From NCBI GenBank assembly GCA_963849955.1, contig CAWKJU010000005.1, forward strand, positions 1 through 64,000: DNA of 64,000 nt, written 5' to 3'. Made by a program: the position numbers and the translations under genes. The notes below the pieces were generated by a model that saw nothing but the letters and a program-made list of their open reading frames with translations, searched no databases and was not told the origin of the DNA. Origin of the DNA: CAWFGW01 sp963849955 (lineage in GTDB: Bacteria; Bacteroidota; Bacteroidia; Cytophagales; JAAEPT01). Positions 25,737 through 35,780 of this stretch are shown in pieces (the stretch's first letter is position 1; every line of letters starts with the position of its first letter).

Positions 25737-26615
25737 ATGGTTACTCCGTTGGTTTCTATCGTTACTGTTAATTTTAACGAACCAGAAGTTACAGAACAGT
25801 TATTGATTTCAATCCAAAATAATTCATATAAGAATATTGAAGTTATTGTGGTCGATAATGGCTGTACAAAAGGAGTTGAATTACTAATAAGCTCCTCTTT
25901 TCCACATGTTAACTATATTTCAAGTAACGAAAACTTAGGGTTTGCCGGAGGTAATAATTTAGGTATTAAACAGGCTAAAGGTGATTTTGTTTTTTTAGTC
26001 AATAATGATACTGAGTTTGTTGATGGATTGATAGAGGGATTGTTGTATCGATTTGGTACTAGTAAGAAAATAGGTGTGGTTTCTCCTAAAATCCGTTTTT
26101 TTCATTTGCCTAATGTAATTCAATATGCTGGTTATTCTGAAATGAATCCGTTCACAGCAAGAAATAAAGCATATGGTTCCAAAGAGAAAGATGAAGGTCA
26201 GTGTGATATAGCCATGGAAACTCCTTTTGGACATGGTGCGGCACTAATGTTTAGGAGAGAACTAGTTGATATTGTAGGAGCATTACCAGAAGTTTTCTTT
26301 CTGTATTATGAAGAATTAGACTGGTGTGAACAAATACGAAGAGCTGGTTATGAAGTTTGGTATGAACCCAAAGCAACTATATATCACAAAGAATCGGTAA
26401 GTGTTGGCAAAATGAGTGCTTTTAAGACGTACTATCTGACTAGAAACAGAATTCTTTTTGTTAGAAGAAATATGGATACGTTTCAAAAAATTTGTTTTTC
26501 CTTGTTCTTTGTTTTTTTAACTATTCCTAAAAACACCTTTTTAATGATATTTAAGAGACAATGGTCGCATTTAAGAGCTTTTTGGAAAGGTGTGATTTGG
26601 AACTTTAAAAATTGA
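25737..26615 (+). CDS. glycosyltransferase family 2 (rhamnosyltransferase-like)
   Basis: 292 residues. GT-A fold with SIVTVNFNEPEVTEQLL, EVIVVDNGCTKG, SNENLGFAGGNNLGI, VFLVNNDTEF (metal site NDT, the variant usual in this branch), GALPEVFFLYYEELDWCEQ (only EELDWCEQI needed for the call) and RAGYEVWYEP. This is the WcaA/RfbN-type branch often annotated as rhamnosyltransferase; the sugar cannot be read. It is soluble apart from a hydrophobic C-terminal segment. It lies 7 bases after the preceding transferase. Confidence 0.9.
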   Translation: MVTPLVSIVTVNFNEPEVTEQLLISIQNNSYKNIEVIVVDNGCTKGVELLISSSFPHVNYISSNENLGFAGGNNLGIKQAKGDFVFLVNNDTEFVDGLIEGLLYRFGTSKKIGVVSPKIRFFHLPNVIQYAGYSEMNPFTARNKAYGSKEKDEGQCDIAMETPFGHGAALMFRRELVDIVGALPEVFFLYYEELDWCEQIRRAGYEVWYEPKATIYHKESVSVGKMSAFKTYYLTRNRILFVRRNMDTFQKICFSLFFVFLTIPKNTFLMIFKRQWSHLRAFWKGVIWNFKN

Positions 26616-26620
26616 ATTCG

Positions 26621-27736
26621 ATGCCTGACAAGATAAAAATATTACAGACAATTAGACAAGGTAAAATAGGTGGGGGAGAGCGTCATGTCATTGATTTAGT
26701 TGAAGCGTTGGATAAGTCAGTCTATGAGCCTATAGTGTTGTCATTTACTGATGGCGAAATGATTTCTCATCTAAAAAACATAGGGGTTGAAGTGCATGTC
26801 ATTTATACTGAAAAAGGATTTGACTATAAGGTTTGGCCTAAAGTTGAAAAATTGATTAAAGAGCGAGGTGTTGCTTTAGTGCATGCACATGGTACTCGTG
26901 CATGTTCAAACTCGTTTTGGCCAGCTAAAAAGAGGAATATACCTTGTTTGTATACTGTGCATGGTTGGTCCTTTCACCAAGACCAGCCTTTTATCCAAAA
27001 TAAAATCAGATCTTTTTTGGAGGGGGTATTAGTAAAGCAGGTTGATGGAACTATATTGGTCTCAGATAATAATGCCAAAGAAGCAAGTGAGATGTTTCAC
27101 CCTAAAAAACAGTTTGTAGTAAAAAACGGAGTTAATTTAAATCGATTTTCCCTTTCTACCTCTAATCATTTTCGTAAAGAGTTAGGGGTTGCTGATAGCT
27201 GTTTTCTGGTGGGATATATTGCTAGAATGACTAAACAGAAAGATCCTCAATCGATGATTAGAGCTATGAAAATTGTAGCTGAACAAAATGAGGAGATTAA
27301 ACTCTTGATGATTGGTAGTGGTGAATTGGATGAGGAGGTGAATCAGTTGATTGAAAAACTTGATTTAACAAATATTATTAGACTACCTTTTAGAACAGAT
27401 ATCCCTGAAATATTGTCTGCAATTGATGTATATTGTTTGCCCTCTTTATGGGAGGGATTACCAATTGGCGTGTTAGAAGCAATGGCAATGAGTAAGCCTG
27501 TAATTGCTACAGCTATTCCTGGGAATTCAGAATTAATTGAGGTAGATAAAAACGGTTATCTATGTAAGGTGAATTCCCCAGAATCAGTAGCGGAAAAAAT
27601 AATCGACTTGAGTTCTTTACAGGTGGATACAAGAAAATCAATGGGTCAATATTCAAGAATTAAAATAGAGGAAGCTTTCTCAGTTGATAAAATGACAAGA
27701 AAGATTGAGCAGCTTTACATGAATTTTTTGCAGTAA
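26621..27736 (+). CDS. glycosyltransferase family 4
   Basis: About 371 residues, GT-B fold. The N-terminal domain has KILQTIRQGKIGGGERHV and LVHAHGTRACS; the C-terminal domain has VGYIARMTKQKDPQSMIRAM, LLMIGSGELDEEV and the GT4 signature SLWEGLPIGVLEAMAMSKPV with the catalytic-type E7E. I prefer the ATG at 26621; an in-frame TTG at 26612 overlaps the previous stop and is possible. It is the last gene of the first transferase block; a 250-base gap follows. Confidence 0.9.
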   Translation: MPDKIKILQTIRQGKIGGGERHVIDLVEALDKSVYEPIVLSFTDGEMISHLKNIGVEVHVIYTEKGFDYKVWPKVEKLIKERGVALVHAHGTRACSNSFWPAKKRNIPCLYTVHGWSFHQDQPFIQNKIRSFLEGVLVKQVDGTILVSDNNAKEASEMFHPKKQFVVKNGVNLNRFSLSTSNHFRKELGVADSCFLVGYIARMTKQKDPQSMIRAMKIVAEQNEEIKLLMIGSGELDEEVNQLIEKLDLTNIIRLPFRTDIPEILSAIDVYCLPSLWEGLPIGVLEAMAMSKPVIATAIPGNSELIEVDKNGYLCKVNSPESVAEKIIDLSSLQVDTRKSMGQYSRIKIEEAFSVDKMTRKIEQLYMNFLQ

Positions 27737-27989
27737 AATAACGTGTGCGTTTTTAGTGCTTATTTAGTGCTACTACTTGTTTCTGGTCGTATATTAGTAA
27801 ATTGTTTGGATTACGCTATTTTTTATTTCTATTCTAGGGTGTGATATTACATGATGTAGTGTTATAAATAATTTAAAAAAACCTAGAAAAATATTATTAT
27901 TTAAATTGTTAACAAAATAAAAGTCGATTTATTTTTTTTTAGCGAAAATCAAGAATACCTTTACACCGTAAAATTATTCTACCTAAGTT

Positions 27990-30900
27990 ATGAGACATTT
28001 TGTATCGCTAGTACTGCTCGTTTTTATATATACAATTCCAGCCATTGGTCAGACTTATCCTCCTAATGGAGATATTTATGATTGGACCTATACTGAAGGT
28101 GTTGGGACAAATTGGAATACCTCATCTTATAAAGCCTATATCTATAATAGGATGAGTTTTAGAATGATGTCACCAGTAGGTTTTGATCAATCTGATGACT
28201 CTAAGAAATATCCTATAGCAATTTTTTTTCACGGAAAGGGTGAAGCAGGTACGGATAACAATAAGCAATTAAAATGGGGGGCGCAGTTACAGAAAGCAAA
28301 AATTGAGTCGGGTGAATTTCCAGGTTTTGCTCTTTTTCCTCAAAACACAAGTGGTTTTTGGAATGACACACATTTTGATCGATTAATTGAAATTTTGGAT
28401 ACACTCGCGAGTAAGTATCATGTGGACTTAAATAGAGTGTATGTTCATGGGTTATCTGCTGGTGGTCAAGCTGTTTGGAAGATAATGGATCGATATCCTG
28501 AATACATTGCTGCTGCTATACCACTCTCAGCTGCTTCTACCAACTTTATAGATTTTGTTCCTAACTTAGTACATATACCAATATGGTTAGCTCAGGGAGG
28601 GTTAGATAATGGTCCTGCGCCTTACACGGCTGGTCAATTAGTTGAAGCTGTTCAAAATGCTGGTGGAAACATTAAATATTCATTGTTTCCAGAAAATGCA
28701 CATAATACATGGACAGATATGTGGGCTGATCCTGATTATTATCCATTTTTCTTGAGACATAGTAAGCTTAATATTCATGCTTATTATGGAAAAACAGAGT
28801 TTTGTCCAGGGGATGAAATAAGTGCGACAATCGGTGTTTCTGCAGGATTTGATGGGTATCAATGGGCTAAAAATGGGGTAGTTATTAGTGGCGCAAGCAG
28901 TAATAATTATGATGTTACATCAATAGGCGAATATTCTGTTCGAATTTTAAGAGGTAGTAATTGGTCAGAATGGTCTTCTCCTATCGAAATTAAATATGAA
29001 AACGCTTCAGAGACACCTCCGGTTAAAACATTAGGATTACAAACAGTTGCTTTACCAGGTTTAGATGGAAAAACTTCGGTTACGTTAGTTGGTCAGGAAG
29101 GGTTGACTGATTTTAAATGGTCAAAAGTAGGTTCGTCAACAGTCATTGGTACTGAGATTACTTACGAGGCAAGAGCTGCTGGGCAATATGTGCTAACAGC
29201 TAGGAAACCTGATGGTTGTTATGCATTATCGTCCGAGCCTTTTTTAGTCACAAATGGTAGAGGGCCTTCTGCACCAAATTCTCCTGCAAATTTGTTGTTA
29301 ACTACTTTATCAGAAACCTCTATTTTATTAACGTGGGATCAAAATCCGTCTAATGTTAATAATGAGACTGCTTTTGAAATATACAGATCAAAAACTGTTT
29401 CTGGACCTTATGTATTGGTTAAAATCACTGGTCAAGATGAATCGCAGTTCATTGATACAAAATTAAGTTCAAATACTGCATATTATTATAGAATAAGAGC
29501 AATTAATAATGATGGGTATTCGGCTACTTATGCGAGTAACAATGCTAGTACTAAAGCTGATACTGAAGCTCCAACAATACCACAAAATGTCGTAGCAGTT
29601 GGATCACCAACAGCTATTGATTTGTCTTGGGATGATTCGCAAGACAACGTTGGTGTATATCGATATGAGATATACCAATCTGGAATATTGATAGCAACAA
29701 CGAACAATACTAATTTTAAAGTTTTAGGTGTTCAAACTGGAAGTAGTTATGCGTATTCAATTAAAGCTACTGATTTAGCAGGCAATAAATCTTCTTTTAG
29801 TGAACAGGTAGTTCAAATTGCTGCAGCTAATGGTTTAAACTATTCGTATTACGAAGAAGAAGGTCTAAGTGTATTGCCTAATTTTAATCAATTGTCCCCC
29901 GTGAAAACAGGCGTTACACCAAATTTTTCTTTAATTGAAAGAGAAAAAAATGACAACTTCGCATTTAAATTTGACGGATATATAAATATACCAACAGCAG
30001 GAGCTTATACGTTCGGTACAATTTCCGATGATGGAAGTAAATTATATATTGGAGGTTTTGATCCAGCCAACTTAGTAGTGAATAATGATGGTCTACATGG
30101 TAATGAAGAAAAAAATGGTACAATTAATTTAACTGCAGGTGTTTACCCGATCACAGTTACCTTTTTTGAAAAAGCAGGTGGAGAAACATTAATTGTAAAT
30201 TGGTCTGGTCCTGGTTTCAGTAAGCAAGTTATTCCAGACGCGGCTTTTCAAAGCAACGTAGTTTTGCCTCCAGCACCAGCAGTCCCAAGTAATTTAGCGG
30301 GTTCGCCTGTATCATATAAAGAAATCGCATTAACTTGGTCCAATGTTGCGAACGAAACGGGCTATGAGTTATATCGATCCTCTAATTCGGGTGAATCATT
30401 TGAAATTGTTGCGACACTCCCTGCGAACGTAACTAGTTATAATGATAAATTAGATATTCAACCACAAACTACCTACTTCTATAAAATTAAGTCAATTAAT
30501 CAATATGGCGCTTCTGACTTTGGTGGTGGATCTGCAATACCAGGGATGACTTATTATTATTACGAAAAATCAGGAATGAGTGTATTACCAGACTTTAATT
30601 CACTTACACCTAAGAAATCTGGACCAACAGATAATTTCGATATTTCATATGCTGATAACATCAATAACTTTGCCTTTAAGTTTGATGGTTTCATTATTAT
30701 TCCTGTAACAGGGGATTATAACTTCTCGACTAGATCTGATGATGGAAGTAAACTTTATATTGACGGTTTTAGTGAATCGAATTTAGTGGTAAATAATGAT
30801 GGTTTGCATGGAAACCGAACTCGAGATGGTGATATTACGTTGACTGCAGGTCCTCATAGAATTGTTGTTACTTTCTTTGAAGGAAGTGGGGGAGAATTCT

Positions 30901-33900
30901 TAGAAGTCAAATGGGACGGTCCAAGCTTTGATGAACAAATCATACCTACTTCGGCTTTTGTCAAGAACTACATTGAAGTAACCTCTTTACCGTTGCCGCA
31001 AATTCCAAATGTTCCTACTGCTTTAACAGCAGTGGCAACTTCCAGTACAGAAACAACCGTTTCGTGGATTGATGAGTCATCCAATGAAATTGGTTTTGAA
31101 GTTTATCGAGCTACAGGTGAAAGTGGTGAGTTTAGATTATTCAGTGAATTAGGTGCCAACACCACATCTTTTACGAACTCTAACTTATTTGCTCACTTAA
31201 TTTATAAATATAAAATCCGTGCTTTCAACGATGGTGGTTATTCTGAATTTACGACACCTGTTTCAGTGACAACATTAAATTCAAATCCTCAGTTTGAATC
31301 ACTTTCTGATGTTTCTTTATTTTACGATGCAGATTTAGACAAAGAAATTGTTGCTATTGACGCAGATGGTGATTTAGTTTCGTATTCGGTTTATGGTTCA
31401 TTACCAGCATTTGTTTCGTTTATTGATAATGGAGATGGAACATCAAACTTAAGTATTAACCCTTCATTAAGTGATATAGGCATTTATTCTATTTCAATGA
31501 TTGCCACAGATTTATTTTCAGGTGCCGATACCGTTGCATTTAGTCTAAACATAAACAGTAATAATCCTCCAGTAATTGGGGTTATTAATAATCAAACGAT
31601 ATTAGAAGGTGAAACAAATGAAATTGTGTTTGATTTGACAGAACCAAATGGAGATGCTATTTCTTTAAGTGCGTTAGGGTTACCTGATTTTGTGACTATT
31701 ATTGATAATAATGATGGTACAGGTTCTATGTTGATAGAACCAAAGTTCACGGACGCGGGTATTTATTCTGGCATAAAAGTAATTGCAACAGATGAAAATG
31801 GAGCTAGTTCTGAGCGTGTCTTTTCAATTACCGTTGAGGATGTAGTTATTGACCATAAGGTATATGTTAACTTTAGTCATAGTAGTTTAGGTGCTAGTCC
31901 GTGGAATAATACTGGTAAACCTTCAAGTGGTAAAGTTGTATCTGATCTTACAAATGAAAATGGAACAGCCACAACCTATGATTTAGAGTTTCTTGATAGT
32001 TGGTCTTCATATATTTTAGGAGCAACAACAGGAAATAATTCAGGTGTATACCCAGATAATGTAATCAAAGATTTTCATTTTTTCGGTTCTTACACATTAC
32101 ATACAGCCAGAATGAAATTTAAAGATTTAGATCCAAGGTTATCCTACGATTTTACTTTCTTTGGAAATAGTACTTATGGATCGGTTCAGGGAGTTACTAG
32201 TTATGAAATAAATGGAACCATTGTGGATTTAGATGTTTCGTCAAACACTCAGAATACGGTAAAAATATCGGGTGCTCGACCAGATGCGAATGGTGATATT
32301 TTACTTACATTCAGTAAGAATTCATCTTTAAGATATGGCTATATTAATGCTATTGTTTTTGAATCGTACTATGATGATGGCTTAGCACCAACGCCAGCAG
32401 CAATCACAAGTCTTACAACTTCAGAGGAAGGTGTAACTATAAACTGGACTGATAACTCAATTACTGAAGATGGATATAAAGTTTATAGATCTGAAAATGG
32501 AGGTAGTTTTACATCTGTAGCAACTTTAAGCTCAAATATATCTTCCTTTACTGATGCTAATGTTACGGGGGGAGATACATATTCCTATTTCATTCATGCA
32601 TTTAATAATAACGGAACATCTAATAGTGATACTTTAAGTATAGTTGCTCCTAATAGAGCACCAAAAATTCAGACAATTTCTGACTTAATTATGGATGAAA
32701 CCTCAGCGTATTCTATGAATGTTTTGGTTACAGACGCAGAAGGAGATGAGGTTAGTATGGGGGCTTCATCGTTACCAAGTTTTGTAAACATAACGGATGT
32801 TGTAAACGGGATAGCTGTGTTAACAATTTCGCCTAGTGTTGACAATATTGGTAGTTACACAATAGAATTGATAGCAACAGATGAGTTTGGAAATACAGAT
32901 AGTGAGTCATTTAAACTTCAAATTGTTGATAGTAAGAAAAAATCAATTTTAGTTAACTTCAACAAGAATAATCGTACACCAGCACCTAGTCCATGGAATA
33001 ATACTCTAAGTCCAGTTGTAGGTGCAGTTTATAATGACTTAATTGATAAGTCTGGGGTTGCTACAACTGTTGATATGACGTTAACCACGTCAGGTTGGAC
33101 AAATGCTGAAACTTCTGGAGCTGTTACGGGAGATAATAGCGGTGTATACCCTGATTTAGTTACTGGAAGTTATTATTTTTTCCAAAATAGTACACCTTCA
33201 ATTAAGTTTAGTGGATTAAAAGTTAGTAAAAAGTATAATTTCATATTCTTTGGAAGTGCGGCATACGGTACTGATAATCATGAAACTAATTATACAATTG
33301 GTACAAAAACTGTCACTTTGAATGTTCAAAATAATGCGTATGATTATGTCTATATCAACGGCGTAAGTCCTAATGCTCAGGGAGAAATAGTTGTTACTTT
33401 TTCTAAGAGTAGTCAAGCAGCATTTGGTTTTATTAATGCAATAGAAATAATTGAGTTAAATGAACTTGATAAGCCATTAAGACCTGAGCGATTAAAAGTG
33501 AAAAATGTAAAAAGAAATACTGTTTCCCTTGAATGGAGAGATGATGCTCATAATGAATATTTCTATGAAGTGGTAAGAGCAACGTCTTATGATGGTCCAT
33601 ATTCATCTATTGCCACTTTACCACAGAACAGTACTTCATACATTGATAATACTGTATTGGCGAACAAACAATATTTCTATAAAGTGGCAGCTATAAATGG
33701 GGAAGGAACGTCAGGATATTCTGAACCAGTAGCAATTCATACGCCTTTGTTTGAAGTATTTGTAAATGTGAATATTAACGCTGCTTATAATGCACCATCA
33801 CCGTGGAACAACCTCGAGCAAATACCAAACTTAGGTGATGAGTATTATAATTTATTGGATGATCAAGGAAATAATCGAGGAATTCGATTAGCATTTGATG

Positions 33901-34364
33901 AAGCACCATTTACTGGAGGTGATAATTATGGTTTAACTACAGGCAATAACTCTGGTCTTTACCCTGATGCAGTATTGGGAAGTTTCTATTATCTAAATGC
34001 TACTGAACATGCAACATGGACTATAGGTAACTTATTACCAGGTTATAAATATAGATTAGTAATGTTTGGTTCTATCACTATCGGGTCTAAAAACGTGACG
34101 TTATTTACTGTTGGCGATAAATCGAAAGGGTTAGTTACTCAATTTAACAATAAAAACACAGCAACACTTGATGAGTTGATTGCCGATGAAAATGGTGAGA
34201 TTTTCTTAGAGGTTGAAGCTGGTTCATTAGATGCTAACTGGGCTATATTAAACTCGATAATTATTCAAGGTTATACGGATGATTCATATAATGGTGCTCG
34301 ATTTGAATCGTATGAAGATGAAGTACACTATCTGATGAGTTATTGGTTTATCCTACAGTCTTAG
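27990..34364 (+). CDS. giant secreted multidomain protein: esterase, FN3, PA14 and repeated module
   Basis: 2124 residues in this frame. Signal peptide (MRHFVSLVLLVFIYTIPAIG). Residues about 60-250 are an alpha/beta-hydrolase of the PHB-depolymerase/esterase type, with FFHGKGEAG, nucleophile HGLSAGGQA (about 156), Asp in QGGLDNG and His in ENAHNTW (about 236). Then an Ig-like part, FN3 domains, a PA14 domain (about 616-754), FN3, a second PA14 (853-994), FN3, two cadherin-like repeats, and three copies of an unrecognised module (about 1290-1461, 1652-1824, 1923-2096) separated by cadherin/FN3 domains. The T9SS sorting domain follows in another frame. Probably a cell-surface protein that binds and de-esterifies polysaccharide. 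Confidence 0.85.
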   Translation: MRHFVSLVLLVFIYTIPAIGQTYPPNGDIYDWTYTEGVGTNWNTSSYKAYIYNRMSFRMMSPVGFDQSDDSKKYPIAIFFHGKGEAGTDNNKQLKWGAQLQKAKIESGEFPGFALFPQNTSGFWNDTHFDRLIEILDTLASKYHVDLNRVYVHGLSAGGQAVWKIMDRYPEYIAAAIPLSAASTNFIDFVPNLVHIPIWLAQGGLDNGPAPYTAGQLVEAVQNAGGNIKYSLFPENAHNTWTDMWADPDYYPFFLRHSKLNIHAYYGKTEFCPGDEISATIGVSAGFDGYQWAKNGVVISGASSNNYDVTSIGEYSVRILRGSNWSEWSSPIEIKYENASETPPVKTLGLQTVALPGLDGKTSVTLVGQEGLTDFKWSKVGSSTVIGTEITYEARAAGQYVLTARKPDGCYALSSEPFLVTNGRGPSAPNSPANLLLTTLSETSILLTWDQNPSNVNNETAFEIYRSKTVSGPYVLVKITGQDESQFIDTKLSSNTAYYYRIRAINNDGYSATYASNNASTKADTEAPTIPQNVVAVGSPTAIDLSWDDSQDNVGVYRYEIYQSGILIATTNNTNFKVLGVQTGSSYAYSIKATDLAGNKSSFSEQVVQIAAANGLNYSYYEEEGLSVLPNFNQLSPVKTGVTPNFSLIEREKNDNFAFKFDGYINIPTAGAYTFGTISDDGSKLYIGGFDPANLVVNNDGLHGNEEKNGTINLTAGVYPITVTFFEKAGGETLIVNWSGPGFSKQVIPDAAFQSNVVLPPAPAVPSNLAGSPVSYKEIALTWSNVANETGYELYRSSNSGESFEIVATLPANVTSYNDKLDIQPQTTYFYKIKSINQYGASDFGGGSAIPGMTYYYYEKSGMSVLPDFNSLTPKKSGPTDNFDISYADNINNFAFKFDGFIIIPVTGDYNFSTRSDDGSKLYIDGFSESNLVVNNDGLHGNRTRDGDITLTAGPHRIVVTFFEGSGGEFLEVKWDGPSFDEQIIPTSAFVKNYIEVTSLPLPQIPNVPTALTAVATSSTETTVSWIDESSNEIGFEVYRATGESGEFRLFSELGANTTSFTNSNLFAHLIYKYKIRAFNDGGYSEFTTPVSVTTLNSNPQFESLSDVSLFYDADLDKEIVAIDADGDLVSYSVYGSLPAFVSFIDNGDGTSNLSINPSLSDIGIYSISMIATDLFSGADTVAFSLNINSNNPPVIGVINNQTILEGETNEIVFDLTEPNGDAISLSALGLPDFVTIIDNNDGTGSMLIEPKFTDAGIYSGIKVIATDENGASSERVFSITVEDVVIDHKVYVNFSHSSLGASPWNNTGKPSSGKVVSDLTNENGTATTYDLEFLDSWSSYILGATTGNNSGVYPDNVIKDFHFFGSYTLHTARMKFKDLDPRLSYDFTFFGNSTYGSVQGVTSYEINGTIVDLDVSSNTQNTVKISGARPDANGDILLTFSKNSSLRYGYINAIVFESYYDDGLAPTPAAITSLTTSEEGVTINWTDNSITEDGYKVYRSENGGSFTSVATLSSNISSFTDANVTGGDTYSYFIHAFNNNGTSNSDTLSIVAPNRAPKIQTISDLIMDETSAYSMNVLVTDAEGDEVSMGASSLPSFVNITDVVNGIAVLTISPSVDNIGSYTIELIATDEFGNTDSESFKLQIVDSKKKSILVNFNKNNRTPAPSPWNNTLSPVVGAVYNDLIDKSGVATTVDMTLTTSGWTNAETSGAVTGDNSGVYPDLVTGSYYFFQNSTPSIKFSGLKVSKKYNFIFFGSAAYGTDNHETNYTIGTKTVTLNVQNNAYDYVYINGVSPNAQGEIVVTFSKSSQAAFGFINAIEIIELNELDKPLRPERLKVKNVKRNTVSLEWRDDAHNEYFYEVVRATSYDGPYSSIATLPQNSTSYIDNTVLANKQYFYKVAAINGEGTSGYSEPVAIHTPLFEVFVNVNINAAYNAPSPWNNLEQIPNLGDEYYNLLDDQGNNRGIRLAFDEAPFTGGDNYGLTTGNNSGLYPDAVLGSFYYLNATEHATWTIGNLLPGYKYRLVMFGSITIGSKNVTLFTVGDKSKGLVTQFNNKNTATLDELIADENGEIFLEVEAGSLDANWAILNSIIIQGYTDDSYNGARFESYEDEVHYLMSYWFILQS

Positions 34365-34585
34365 TAAATGATGAAAGCTTAAAAGTGAGTTTAACTAATT
34401 ATGAAGATGAATTACTACAAGTAGTTGTTACGGATTTGAGTGGTCAGACAGTGTTCACGAACTCTTACAATAGTGAAATCGGAACTGCTCATATCGAAAC
34501 GTCATCATTTTCATCTGGTGCATACATTGTTACGGTAGTTTCTAACAACGCAACACCTAAGACTGCTAGAATCTTTAAGCAATAA
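34322..34585 (+). pseudogene. T9SS C-terminal sorting domain of the giant protein, out of frame
   Basis: From 34322 this frame reads STLSDELLVYPTVLVND and ends SGAYIVTVVSNNATPKTA then RIFKQ, a typical type A T9SS sorting domain of about 80 residues. It has no start signal of its own and directly follows the giant gene, whose frame ends at 34364 after a meaningless tail. One additional A at 34321-34322 (GAA to GAAA) would join YEDE to STLSDELL and give one protein of about 2200 residues. So this is the missing end of the upstream gene, by mutation or assembly error. Confidence 0.85.
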
Positions 34586-34608
34586 TAATTTTCTTATTGC
34601 TTAAAGAT
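34571..34608 (+). terminator. hairpin containing the stop codon of the giant gene
   Basis: Perfect 15-bp stem ATCTTTAAGCAATAA (34571-34585) / its complement (34594-34608), loop of 8 bases. The last codons and the TAA form the 5' arm. There is no clear T-run behind it, so a terminator or 3'-end stabiliser are both possible. Confidence 0.6.
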
Positions 34609-34652
34609 ATCTAGTTTCGGCACTTGATACATTCTTATAAAGAAAAGTCACA

Positions 34653-35768
34653 GTGAAGAGGTTTTTAAATCAAAAAATAGCAATCAATTATTTGCCAGCC
34701 ACTCACATTCCACAACTTGATGGGGTTAGAGGGTTGGCTATTTTTTTAGTGCTTTTATTTCATTGTTATCCGTTCATAGCACCTGCTAGATTAGGATGGT
34801 TAGGTGTCGATTTGTTTTTTGTGTTATCAGGGTTTTTAATCACGGGTATTTTATGGGATACTAAAACTCATAAAGACTATTATAAAAACTTTATTGTACG
34901 AAGAATGGTAAGGATATTTCCATTGTACTACACTTTTTTACTACTATTCTTTATTGGGATTCCTGTTTTAACTACTATTGATATATCTAGTTTTCAAGCG
35001 GTACAAACATGGTATTGGTTGTATGTTACTAATTGGTTCTTTGTGTTTGAACTCCAAGACTGGATTAAGGGGATCGATATTAACCACTTTTGGTCTTTAG
35101 CAATTGAAGAACAGTTTTATTTATTTTGGCCCTTTGTCATCTATTTTTTTTCTAGACGTAATATTTTAAATATTATACTAGGTTTTGTTTTATTGAGTTT
35201 TGTGTTGCGCCTAATCTATTTATTAGGGTTAGAACCTATTTCAATTTATGTTTCTACATTTACACGAGTCGATAGTTTAGTAATTGGTGCAGCTGCAGCC
35301 TTGTTTGTAAGAGATGTAAAATTGAAGTCGTTTTTAGAAAACCATTTCATTAAACTGTTTTTGTTCTCTGGGTCAATAGTATTTATTATAGTGCTAACGC
35401 GAAGTACAAGTCCCTATTCGTTACCATTTATCACTGTTGGGTATACCTTTAATGCTTTGTTTTTTATCTCAATATTTTTATTGACACTCACTGATTTTGC
35501 GACAGGTGTTTTTAAAAAAATGGGTTTGTTTAGACCTTTGCAATTTCTTGGTAAATACAGTTACGCATTATATGTGTTTCATTTACCTTTGTATTCCTAC
35601 TTTGATCATCGTTGGTATGCCTATTTCATGGAGTTGACCGAACAACATTTCTTAAGTAGGATGTTTTCTTCTTCTTTAGTGATTATGCTGACAATATTAA
35701 TCAGTTTAATTTCTTGGAGATTGGTTGAAAAACCTTTCTTACGTGTGAAAAAATTCTTTATATATTAA
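34653..35768 (+). CDS. acyltransferase 3 family membrane protein
   Basis: 371 residues with about ten hydrophobic segments. The family signature is near the start: PQLDGVRGLAIFLVLLFHCY (the catalytic-type His in LFH), LGWLGVDLFFVLSGFLITGI and RRMVRIFPLYY, and SLAIEEQFYLFWP later. These proteins O-acylate cell-surface sugars. No ATG precedes the conserved part, so translation likely starts at the GTG at 34653. It stands 13 bases before the next gene, inside the exopolysaccharide locus, suggesting acylation of the polymer or its repeat unit. Confidence 0.9.
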   Translation: MKRFLNQKIAINYLPATHIPQLDGVRGLAIFLVLLFHCYPFIAPARLGWLGVDLFFVLSGFLITGILWDTKTHKDYYKNFIVRRMVRIFPLYYTFLLLFFIGIPVLTTIDISSFQAVQTWYWLYVTNWFFVFELQDWIKGIDINHFWSLAIEEQFYLFWPFVIYFFSRRNILNIILGFVLLSFVLRLIYLLGLEPISIYVSTFTRVDSLVIGAAAALFVRDVKLKSFLENHFIKLFLFSGSIVFIIVLTRSTSPYSLPFITVGYTFNALFFISIFLLTLTDFATGVFKKMGLFRPLQFLGKYSYALYVFHLPLYSYFDHRWYAYFMELTEQHFLSRMFSSSLVIMLTILISLISWRLVEKPFLRVKKFFIY

Positions 35769-35780
35769 CTATTTCTAGTG

